The notes under the pieces were generated by a model. It was given only the letters and a program-made list of their open reading frames with translations. It was not told the origin of the DNA and did no database searches. The translations under genes were made by a program, and so were the position numbers. Shown here piece by piece: positions 1-6,341 of a stretch of DNA of 10,541 nucleotides (the stretch's first letter is position 1; the number at the start of each line of letters is the position of its first letter). The DNA is taken from positions 1-10,541 of the forward strand of contig DATKKX010000117.1 in assembly GCA_035542775.1 (NCBI GenBank), read 5' to 3'. Origin of the DNA: DATKKX01 sp035542775 (GTDB taxonomy: Bacteria > Planctomycetota > Phycisphaerae > UBA1845 > UTPLA1).

Positions 1-29
1 CGATGAACAGGCCCTTTGGAGGTACGGTG

Positions 30-998
30 ATGCGAGGCATGATACCAATTATAGGATACGCGGCTGTGGCGATGGCGATGCTGTGCGGCATTGGCTGCAA
101 GGACCAGCCAGCTGCTCAGAAGACGGGGGCGCGACAATACACCATCGGCATGAGCCAGTGCAATCTCGGCGAGCCGTGGCGGGTCCAGATGAACGCGGAC
201 ATCCGTGCCGCCGCCGAGAAACATCCCGAGATCAAGATGATCTTCAAGGACGCCCAGAACGACGCCCTCAAGCAGCGGGCCCACGTCGAGGAACTGGTCA
301 GCGCCGGCGTCAACGCGATCATCATCAGCCCGAAGGAAGCACAGCCCCTGACCGAGCCGGTGGCCAAGGCGGTCGAGGCGGGCATTCCGGTCATCGTGCT
401 CGATCGGCGAGTGCTCGGCGACAAGTTCACTTGTTTCATCGGCGCGGACAACAAGTTGATCGGCAAGGCGGCCGGGAAGTGGATCGCCGGCAAGCTGGGC
501 GGCAAAGGCAAGGTCGTCGAGCTGAAGGGGCTGATGACCTCGACGCCGGGGCAGGATCGTCACTCCGGCTTTCGCGAAGGAATCAAGGACAGCAATCTTG
601 AGGTCATCTTCGAGGCCGACATGAAGTGGCTGGAGCCGGACGCCCGCAAGGAGATGGAGTCGGCATTGGCCCGCTTCAGCCAGATCGACTGCGTATACGC
701 ACACAACGATCCCGGCGCCCATGGGGCCTACCTGGCAGCGGCCGCGGCGGACCGGGCCAAGGGTACGATGTTTGTCGGGATCGATGCTCTGCCGCATGAG
801 GGCGTCATGTACGTTAAGCAGGGCATCCTCGACGCCACCTTCCTCTATCCCACGGGCGGGCAAGAGGCGATCGATGTCGCCTTGAAAATCCTTTCCGGCG
901 AGAAGGTGCCCAAGGAAATCACGCTGGGCTCACGAATCTTCACCAAAGAAAACGTCGCGAATGGGGGCCAGGCCATTGGCACGGAATCAAGCGACTGA
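30..998 (+). CDS. Sugar ABC transporter substrate-binding lipoprotein (RbsB/YtfQ type)
   Basis: Predicted periplasmic sugar-binding protein of the Peripla_BP_4 (ribose/galactofuranose) family, 322 aa, which would deliver a sugar to an ABC importer. The N-terminus has a hydrophobic signal (residues 5-22) ending in GIGC, an imperfect lipobox with Cys23 as the likely lipidated residue. The mature part opens with a typical first strand (TIGMSQ), followed by AIIISPKEAQPL, IPVIVLDRR and FIGADN, the usual ligand-contact and hinge segments, and then YAHNDPGAHGAY and FVGIDALP in the second lobe. I chose the ATG at 30 because GGAGG at 18-22 stands 7 bases upstream; an in-frame ATG at 3 exists but has no visible ribosome site within the window. 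Permease and ATPase genes are not in the window, so they would have to lie to the left or elsewhere. The gene converges on the deacylase gene. The fold is clear; the sugar is unknown, with YtfQ-like galactofuranose binding the nearest resemblance from memory. Confidence 0.88.
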   Translation: MRGMIPIIGYAAVAMAMLCGIGCKDQPAAQKTGARQYTIGMSQCNLGEPWRVQMNADIRAAAEKHPEIKMIFKDAQNDALKQRAHVEELVSAGVNAIIISPKEAQPLTEPVAKAVEAGIPVIVLDRRVLGDKFTCFIGADNKLIGKAAGKWIAGKLGGKGKVVELKGLMTSTPGQDRHSGFREGIKDSNLEVIFEADMKWLEPDARKEMESALARFSQIDCVYAHNDPGAHGAYLAAAAADRAKGTMFVGIDALPHEGVMYVKQGILDATFLYPTGGQEAIDVALKILSGEKVPKEITLGSRIFTKENVANGGQAIGTESSD

Positions 999-1051
999 TC
1001 GTGCACACCGAACTTCGCCCTGCCGGGCTCCCGCGCTGGACTCAGGTCAAC
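999..1051. other. Short gap between convergent genes
   Basis: 53 bases between the stop codons of the sugar-binding protein gene and the leftward deacylase gene. The only hairpin noticed is a weak GCCC-TGCC-GGGC stem around 1018-1028 without a T run, so no convincing intrinsic terminator is visible. Confidence 0.4.
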
Positions 1052-1549
1052 CTACTCATGAGGACCGGCACCAGCGGGTCCGGCAAATCGAAACACTGCC
1101 GTCGGTTGGGCGATCCGCAGATAGTCGGCGACCGACATGATGATCGAATCCGTCAGGCTGCCCGCGTTGAACGCGATCCGATCGTTGGCCAGAATCGACT
1201 CATCCACATACAGCTCGAAGGGCAGGATCGGCGGACCAAATGGCGGTACCGAGCCGGACACGAGCCCAGTCAGCTGCATCAGCTCCTCTGCGGTCGCGAA
1301 CCTCGCCCGCCGGGTGCCGAATCGTTGTCTCATCGCGGCGTTGTCCAACCGCAGGGCCGCACTCATCACGAACAGCCGGAACACCTCGCCCGTCCGAACC
1401 AGCAAGGCCTTGCCGCCGATGCGTACATCCTCGCCCCGGGCCCGCGCCGACTGCTGCGAGGTGTAAGTGGGCTCGTGGTGCACCTCGCGGAAGGCCACAT
1501 TGTGCTGGTTGAGCAGGGTACGGATGGACTCGTAAATGGCGGTGCTCAT
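1052..1549 (-). CDS. YbaK/ProX-family aminoacyl-tRNA deacylase
   Basis: A single-domain 165 aa protein of the YbaK/EbsC/ProX family, which hydrolyses mischarged tRNAs (for example Ala-tRNA(Pro) or Cys-tRNA(Pro)) in trans. Visible hallmarks are an N-terminal helix (YESIRTLLNQHNVAF), a histidine-rich strand (EVHHEPTYT), the conserved lysine in IGGKALLV (Lys47) that the family uses for substrate positioning, and the GSVPPFG loop at 99-105, which is the family signature (usually GxxxPFG). The length matches free-standing editing proteins (about 150-180 aa). The start at 1549 is preceded on the minus strand by a purine-rich GAAAGGGC. The gene is transcribed away from the electron-transfer operon and is probably unrelated housekeeping. 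Which amino acid is cleared cannot be decided; the GSVPPFG form fits the ProX/PrdX-like branch as well as YbaK. Confidence 0.87.
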   Translation of the reverse strand: MSTAIYESIRTLLNQHNVAFREVHHEPTYTSQQSARARGEDVRIGGKALLVRTGEVFRLFVMSAALRLDNAAMRQRFGTRRARFATAEELMQLTGLVSGSVPPFGPPILPFELYVDESILANDRIAFNAGSLTDSIIMSVADYLRIAQPTAVFRFAGPAGAGPHE

Positions 1550-1797
1550 GCTGCCCTTTCAGCAAGTGTAACATAAATCCGGACACATATCGATCAGGTA
1601 CCGCCCAACGCATGATACGTCCGGTCGGTCCATTTGAGGCGTGAAGCCCTGCTCCACAGAGGCCCAGGAGCTTGCCGCCAGGCTGCCGGCGCGGGTACAA
1701 TTACTGATGCGCCTATCCGTCGCTGGCCCATCCGACTCCGGCGGTTTTGCGGCAAAGCTCGCAGTGGGATCAGGATGCGCGAAACCAAGGGGCTGCG
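1550..1797. promoter_or_regulatory. Divergent intergenic region upstream of the electron-transfer operon
   Basis: 248 bases separate the leftward deacylase gene from the rightward operon, the longest non-coding stretch in the window. It must hold start signals for both directions. The only good promoter match is the rightward one listed separately. Leftward, an AT-richer patch (TTTATGTTACACT read on the minus strand, about 1565-1577) could serve as a -10 region but has no clear -35. I see no riboswitch-like or strongly palindromic operator structure, and no molybdenum cofactor riboswitch. Confidence 0.5.
1672..1701 (+). promoter_or_regulatory. Candidate sigma70-type promoter for the operon
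   Basis: TTGCCG at 1672-1677 (4 of 6 to TTGACA) and TACAAT at 1696-1701 (5 of 6 to TATAAT) are 18 bases apart. Transcription would start near 1708, leaving a leader of about 90 bases before the first ATG at 1798. It is the only plausible rightward promoter I found ahead of the operon. This is a consensus match read by eye, not proof. Confidence 0.4.
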
Positions 1798-3216
1798 ATG
1801 ATAGGGCGATTCGTGCGGCATCTCTGGGGAGGGGGGGACAGGGAGGCTGCCTCCGCGAAGGAAGGCAGCGGCGCCGGCGGATCAGCACCTCTCGACGCAC
1901 AGCATTCGGACTTCGGCTGGCGACTCCACGGCAAGTTCGTGGGGGTCACGCCCGATCGTTCGTTCAGGTTTGTCCCCGGCGAACACACTTCTGACGGAGT
2001 CCTGGACCCCTATTGCAGCAACCTGACGGCGTTGCAGGCCTGCCTGCAATGCGGGGCCTGCACTGCGAATTGCGCGTTGGCCGGGGAGAGCGGCCTCTTT
2101 CCCCGCCGGCAGATGAACCTGTTCCAGATGGGCGAGCAGGCACGCCTAGCGGACGATCCCACCATCTGGTACTGCTACAACTGCGACGATTGCTCAAAGC
2201 GTTGCCCCGCGGGGGCGAAGCCCGGCAAGCTCATGGCGGCGATTCGCCAGATGGCCGTGGAGCACTTTGCTTTCCCGGGTTTCCTGGCCCGGTTTGTGAA
2301 CCGGCCGCAGTATTGGTGGATCGTCCTCGCGGTGGTCGCGATGCTCGTGCTGGGGGCGATTGCATGCGGCGGCTCGTTTTCACCCGCGAGCGATCCTGTG
2401 CGTTATGCCAGCATGCTGCCGCACCGGACGGTACAGGTGTTCTTCCTGTTCTTCACGGGGCTGGCCCTGATATGCCTTGCCGTGGGTGCAGCGCGAGCCT
2501 GGCGGGCGTATGAAGGCGAATCCTGGAGGCGGGCGAGACCGCGCCTCTTTCTGCGGGCATTCCGCAGGGCGATGGTCGACGTTGTGGCCCAGCAAAGGCT
2601 CTCGGATTGCGAAGAGCATCGCTGGCACAGGTACGCCCATCTCGCCGTGTTTTACGGGTTTGTGGTCCTGGCCGGCTTGGCCGGCGTTGCCGCCATCATG
2701 ATCGCCGTGGGAGGTGACTATCCGTTCACGGCCGGCCATCCTCTCAAGATCCTCGGCAACCTCGCGGCGGCGCTCTTGATTCTGGGCGGCGGATATTTCG
2801 TCTGGGAACGGTGGACAGCGACGAAGCTGGACGATCCCAGCACCTATTTCGACTGGGTCCTGCTGGGCAACCTGCTGATCGCCGGACTTACCGGTGTGCT
2901 GTGCGAAGTGTTCCGATTTCAGGGCATCGCCGTTGTGGCCTATCCCACGTATTTCCTGCATCTGGTTTCCGGCTTCGTGCTCCTGGTATTTCTTCCCTAT
3001 TCCAAGCTGGCCCACTTGTGCTACCGCACGGTGGCGTTGACCAGCCAGGAGTACGAAGCGCTGTTGCGGGCTAAGGCGCCCGCCGCCGATTTCCCTAGAC
3101 TCGCCGGCAGGCAGCCCTCCGGTTGGTCGAGCGTTTCTCCTCGAGACGGGGGGAACCGGTTTGATCGCTCTGCGACTCGCGCGGCCTCGACGCGCCGCAG
3201 CGGGCCTGGAGAATGA
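1798..3216 (+). CDS. QmoC-like HdrC-HdrE fusion: two [4Fe-4S] clusters plus haem b membrane domain
   Basis: A 472 aa fusion resembling QmoC of the quinone-interacting membrane oxidoreductase. Residues 82-92 (Cys82, 85, 88, 92) and 126-136 (Cys126, 129, 132, 136; CYNCDDCSKRCP) form two HdrC-type cluster sites; the first ends in C-A rather than the usual C-P. Six membrane helices follow, about 172-192, 211-231, 279-304, 316-337, 350-370 and 384-401, as in the HdrE/DsrM/NarI cytochrome b family. Candidate haem ligands are His277/His281 at helix 3 and His388/His406 around helix 6. It should pass electrons between the quinone pool and the cytoplasmic Hdr subunits. The ATG at 1798 is chosen for AAGGGG at 1787-1792; an in-frame TTG at 1747 has no such site. 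Both tails are extended: about 70 residues before the first cluster and a basic, low-complexity stretch of about 50 residues after the last helix. The stop overlaps or closely precedes the next start. Confidence 0.85.
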   Translation: MIGRFVRHLWGGGDREAASAKEGSGAGGSAPLDAQHSDFGWRLHGKFVGVTPDRSFRFVPGEHTSDGVLDPYCSNLTALQACLQCGACTANCALAGESGLFPRRQMNLFQMGEQARLADDPTIWYCYNCDDCSKRCPAGAKPGKLMAAIRQMAVEHFAFPGFLARFVNRPQYWWIVLAVVAMLVLGAIACGGSFSPASDPVRYASMLPHRTVQVFFLFFTGLALICLAVGAARAWRAYEGESWRRARPRLFLRAFRRAMVDVVAQQRLSDCEEHRWHRYAHLAVFYGFVVLAGLAGVAAIMIAVGGDYPFTAGHPLKILGNLAAALLILGGGYFVWERWTATKLDDPSTYFDWVLLGNLLIAGLTGVLCEVFRFQGIAVVAYPTYFLHLVSGFVLLVFLPYSKLAHLCYRTVALTSQEYEALLRAKAPAADFPRLAGRQPSGWSSVSPRDGGNRFDRSATRAASTRRSGPGE

Positions 3217-3221
3217 CGTCT

Positions 3222-4145
3222 ATGGACCTGCACGACTACCCGGAACAGGGGTATGAAGAACTGAGCGGCGTTCCGGACGCCGACCTCGGCGCGGCCTACT
3301 ATAAGCTGCGCGACGAGACCAGGCAGACCGAGGCCGGCACCTATTACCCCAATCTGGAATCGCTTGTCGGAACGGCCTTCGAGCGCGAGAAGGATCGGCG
3401 AGAGGTTCAGGATCTGGTCAAGCAGGACGCGCCGCCGGAGATGCAGGCCTGGTACGAGGAGGCCCGGCAGCGGCCGTGCGTCTGGTGGCTGGATAACCAC
3501 CTCGTGGCCCGGCACTCGCTCAAGAGCTGCCTCTATTGCGGCGTATGCACCTCGCAATGCCCGGCGGCGCAATACTTCGAAGAGTACAACCCGCGGATCG
3601 TCGTGGACGTGGCCCTGGCCCGCGATGAAGACCGGCTGATCGATCTGCTGAAGTCGGATGTACTGTGGTATTGCGGACAATGCGGCTCGTGCCGGGCCAA
3701 GTGCCCCCGCGAGAACAACGTCATGGGCCTGGTTTCCTCCCTGCGGTTTCTGAGCCAGTTGAAGGGCTATCACCTGGCCAGCGTCCGCGGCCGGCAGCAA
3801 TACGCCGCCCGGCATCTGTGGGGTGCGAATCTGTGGAATCGAGCCCTCAGTCTGTACTTCCGTAATGCAAAGCCACAGACCCACCAGGATTTCGGCCCGC
3901 GTTACGAGCAATACTGGGAGGAAGCCGTCGAGCAAATGCGGCGCCTGGGCGCCAGCCCCGATGCCCGCGGCGATCTGGCCGGAAAGAAAGTCGAGCCCGA
4001 AACGCTGGCTCAAGTGAGGCGATGCCTGCAATGGGGCGGAACTCTGGTCCTCTGGCAGGCCCTTGAGGAATACGCCGCGGCCCAGGCAGCGGAGTGGGGG
4101 CTGACCATCGATGAATACTACGAGAAAGTCCGTTCAGAAGGGTGA
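3222..4145 (+). CDS. HdrC-like double [4Fe-4S] protein
   Basis: A soluble 307 aa iron-sulfur protein with two HdrC-type ferredoxin sites: Cys103, 106, 109, 113 (CLYCGVCTSQCP) and Cys151, 154, 157, 161 (CGQCGSCRAKCP). In heterodisulfide reductases HdrC wires HdrA to HdrB, and the hdrB gene follows directly after 4 bases. It is longer than typical HdrC (roughly 180-200 aa): about 100 acidic, tyrosine-rich residues precede the first cluster and about 145 follow the second, including conserved-looking helices. No membrane segment is seen. Start choice is uncertain: ATG 3222 has GGAG at 3208-3211 about 10 bases upstream, while ATG 3213 overlaps the preceding stop (ATGA) but is too close to that site. 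The preceding gene already carries an HdrC module, so the complex seems to hold two. Confidence 0.85.
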   Translation: MDLHDYPEQGYEELSGVPDADLGAAYYKLRDETRQTEAGTYYPNLESLVGTAFEREKDRREVQDLVKQDAPPEMQAWYEEARQRPCVWWLDNHLVARHSLKSCLYCGVCTSQCPAAQYFEEYNPRIVVDVALARDEDRLIDLLKSDVLWYCGQCGSCRAKCPRENNVMGLVSSLRFLSQLKGYHLASVRGRQQYAARHLWGANLWNRALSLYFRNAKPQTHQDFGPRYEQYWEEAVEQMRRLGASPDARGDLAGKKVEPETLAQVRRCLQWGGTLVLWQALEEYAAAQAAEWGLTIDEYYEKVRSEG

Positions 4146-4149
4146 GAGT

Positions 4150-5214
4150 ATGGTGCCCTTTGTGGCGGCTTCGGCCGTCGAAACTGCCAGGCCGGTCAAG
4201 GGGATCAAGGACATCCCCGCGGATGACTATTACCTGACGACCAGTTGCGTCCTGGGAACGCTCAATCCCGGCACCGAAGTCCTGATCACGCGGCTTTACG
4301 ACCTGCTTGGCCTGCACTGGGGTATCACGCCGGAGACGCCCGACTCACAATGTACCTGTTGCACCGGCATCTCCTCGCACGGAGACGTCGTGACGTTCGA
4401 GAGCACGCTGCTGGTGGTGGCCCGACTGTGGTCCGTGGCCGCGGAACTGGGCTTTCAGCACATCAGCACGGCCTGCGTCACTTCGTTCTGCATCCACAGC
4501 GAATGTCTGGAGATGTATCACGAAGAGCCGGGCCTGGCTGAGCGGGTAGACCGCTGGCTCCAGCAGGCCTGCGGGCGGAAGCTGCAACTCCCCACCCACG
4601 TGGTGCATGGCAGTGATGTTATCTATCGGCATCGCGAGCGGCTCGCGGAGGCCTTCCTGAAGTATCGCCTGGTTGATCACCGCACCGGGCGCCCGCTGCG
4701 GATCGTCGACCACGTCGGCTGCCACTATGCCAAGGTCTTCCCCGAGAGGGCGGTCGGCGGCGCGGACTACTGCGACGTCCTGACCGGGATGATTCGCGCC
4801 TGGGGCGGCCAGACGGTGGACTATCCCGAGCGGCGGCACTGCTGCGGGATGGGCTTCCGCCAGTGCATGATCCAGCCCAATCGCGGCTACACCATGGCCT
4901 GCGTGCTCAAGAAGCTGACCAGCATGGAGCCGTTTCAACCCGACGCGATTTTAACCAACTGCCCGGGCTGCAACGTGTTCCTCGACAAGGAGCAATGGGC
5001 GGTCCAGGAACTCACCGGCAAGGCGTTCCAGATTCCGGTGCTGTCTTATACAGAGCTCGCCGGCCTGCTGCTCGGTTGGGATCCCTATGACGTGGTCGGC
5101 ATTCAGACGCACACCGTGCCCGTGGAGCCGCTCCTGGAGCGGATCGGGATTCCCTATGACAGCTCCAAGGCCTGGCTGCACGGCGCGTCGGAGCGGACAA
5201 CGAGGGTGTCGTAA
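4150..5214 (+). CDS. Heterodisulfide reductase subunit B-like protein (HdrB, two CCG modules)
   Basis: A 354 aa protein with two cysteine-rich CCG modules, each expected to bind one [4Fe-4S] or non-cubane [4Fe-4S] cluster, the site of disulfide chemistry in methanogen HdrB. Module 2 is canonical: Cys191, 39 residues, Cys231-Cys232 (HCCGMG), 38 residues, Cys271-Pro-Gly-Cys274. Module 1 is unusual: Cys33, 36 residues, Cys70-Cys71, 37 residues, then Cys109-X4-Cys114 rather than CX2C, with further cysteines at 68 and 119. The start at 4150 is preceded by AGAAGGGTGA; an in-frame ATG at 4111 lies inside the preceding gene. The stop (TAA) shares its last base with the ATG of the next gene, so translation is probably coupled. 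A CoM-CoB heterodisulfide substrate is unlikely outside methanogens; an unknown disulfide, or only electron relay, is possible. Confidence 0.88.
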   Translation: MVPFVAASAVETARPVKGIKDIPADDYYLTTSCVLGTLNPGTEVLITRLYDLLGLHWGITPETPDSQCTCCTGISSHGDVVTFESTLLVVARLWSVAAELGFQHISTACVTSFCIHSECLEMYHEEPGLAERVDRWLQQACGRKLQLPTHVVHGSDVIYRHRERLAEAFLKYRLVDHRTGRPLRIVDHVGCHYAKVFPERAVGGADYCDVLTGMIRAWGGQTVDYPERRHCCGMGFRQCMIQPNRGYTMACVLKKLTSMEPFQPDAILTNCPGCNVFLDKEQWAVQELTGKAFQIPVLSYTELAGLLLGWDPYDVVGIQTHTVPVEPLLERIGIPYDSSKAWLHGASERTTRVS

Positions 5215-6341
5215 TGGCTGACAAAGTACTTATTGTGGGCGGCGGGATCACCGGGATGCAGGCCGCCACGACGCTGGGGCAGATGGGTATTCCCTCCATC
5301 CTGTTGGAGAAGGCCGATCGGCTGGGCGGGCGCGTGCGGCGCTTGTCACGGACCTTCCCGTTTTTCGACAAGGCCGGTTTCACGGATGGTGCCGACTTCG
5401 TCGCGGAGATCGAGGAGGACCTGCGGGCCTGCCGCCTCGCCGACGTCCGCCTGGAAACGACCGTGACCAGCGTCAAGGGAAATTTCCCCAACTTCACGAT
5501 CGGCTTCAGCAATGGCAGACAGGAGCAGGCCAGTGCAATCGTCCTGACGACGGGCTTCGAGCCGTTCGACCCGACCTCGCTGGAGGAGTACGGCTACGGC
5601 CGTTACCCCAATGTCGTAACCGCCCCGGAACTCGAATGGATGCTCAATCCTCGGGGTCCGACGGGCGGGCAATTGCTGCGGCCCAGCGACCGCAAATTGG
5701 TCGATCGGCTGGCCCTGGTCTTTTGCGTGGGCTCCCGCAACCGCCGGATCGGCGCGCCGTTTTGCTCGCGAATCTGCTGCTCGTTCAGCACCAAGCAGGC
5801 CATCACGGTGCGGGAACGCAATCCCAACAGCCTGGTGGTGTGCTTCTACATTGATGTGCGGACTTATGATCGCGGTTTCGAAGAGATGTATTCCCTGGCC
5901 CAGGATCGCGGGGTAAAGTATGTCCGCGGTCGCGTCTCGACCTGCAAGGAACTGCCGGATGGCAGTATCGGCGTCAAGGCGGAGAACACCTTGATCCAAC
6001 GCCCCTTCTGGGGTGAGTTCGACATGGTTTCGCTTTCCACCGGGATGCGGCCTTGTGCGGATGCCGAACAGCTCTCGCAGATTTTGGGTGTCGGCCGGGG
6101 GCCCGACGGCTTCTTCGTCTGCCAGGATTGGTTCCGTTATCCGCATGACACGACCAGACCGGGGATCTTTGTCGCCGGCTGCGCCATGGGCATGAAACCG
6201 ATCCGGAATTGCCTGATCGACGCCGGGGCCGTGGCTGCCCGCGTCGCCGTCGTTCTGGGCAAGGGACGAGGAGTACAGGGATGCGATACGGCTTCGTCAT
6301 CGACCAGCGCAAGTGCATCGGCTGCCACGCCTGCTCCGTAG
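5214..6341 (+). CDS. Short QmoA/HdrA-like FAD iron-sulfur protein
   Basis: A 375 aa flavoprotein. An N-terminal Rossmann motif (VGGGITG, residues 8-14, with Glu32 at the end of the second strand in LLEK) and a C-terminal GIFVAGCAMG segment bind FAD. Between them lies the HdrA hallmark: Cys171-VGSR, then PFC-SR-xCC with Cys184, Cys188 and Cys189, a probable [4Fe-4S] site beside the flavin. Methanogen HdrA (about 650 aa) has additional ferredoxin domains; here they are missing, as in QmoA (about 400 aa). The start is decided by GAGGG at 5202-5206 and the TAATG overlap with hdrB. It should be the flavin branch point linking HdrBC and the membrane subunits. The 3' end overlaps the next gene by 61 bases, giving a serine/alanine-rich tail of about 20 residues that looks non-conserved and is probably a by-product of the overlap. 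Confidence 0.86.
   Translation: MADKVLIVGGGITGMQAATTLGQMGIPSILLEKADRLGGRVRRLSRTFPFFDKAGFTDGADFVAEIEEDLRACRLADVRLETTVTSVKGNFPNFTIGFSNGRQEQASAIVLTTGFEPFDPTSLEEYGYGRYPNVVTAPELEWMLNPRGPTGGQLLRPSDRKLVDRLALVFCVGSRNRRIGAPFCSRICCSFSTKQAITVRERNPNSLVVCFYIDVRTYDRGFEEMYSLAQDRGVKYVRGRVSTCKELPDGSIGVKAENTLIQRPFWGEFDMVSLSTGMRPCADAEQLSQILGVGRGPDGFFVCQDWFRYPHDTTRPGIFVAGCAMGMKPIRNCLIDAGAVAARVAVVLGKGRGVQGCDTASSSTSASASAATPAP

Noticed and set aside
1018..1028. Small GCCC/GGGC hairpin as terminator between the convergent genes
   Set aside because: The stem is only 4 base pairs and no T run follows in either direction.
1001..1576. Plus-strand open frame opposite the deacylase gene
   Set aside because: The minus strand has the YbaK-family lysine and GSVPPFG motifs; the plus-strand translation is compositionally biased with no domain.
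1747..1797. TTG start at 1747 for the QmoC-like gene
   Set aside because: ATG at 1798 has a good AAGGGG site 5 bases upstream; the TTG start has none and would add 17 unremarkable residues.
1798..6341. Canonical qmoABC operon of sulfate reducers
   Set aside because: There is no QmoB and no aprAB or sat, while stand-alone HdrB and HdrC are present. Only the QmoA-like and QmoC-like parts resemble Qmo.
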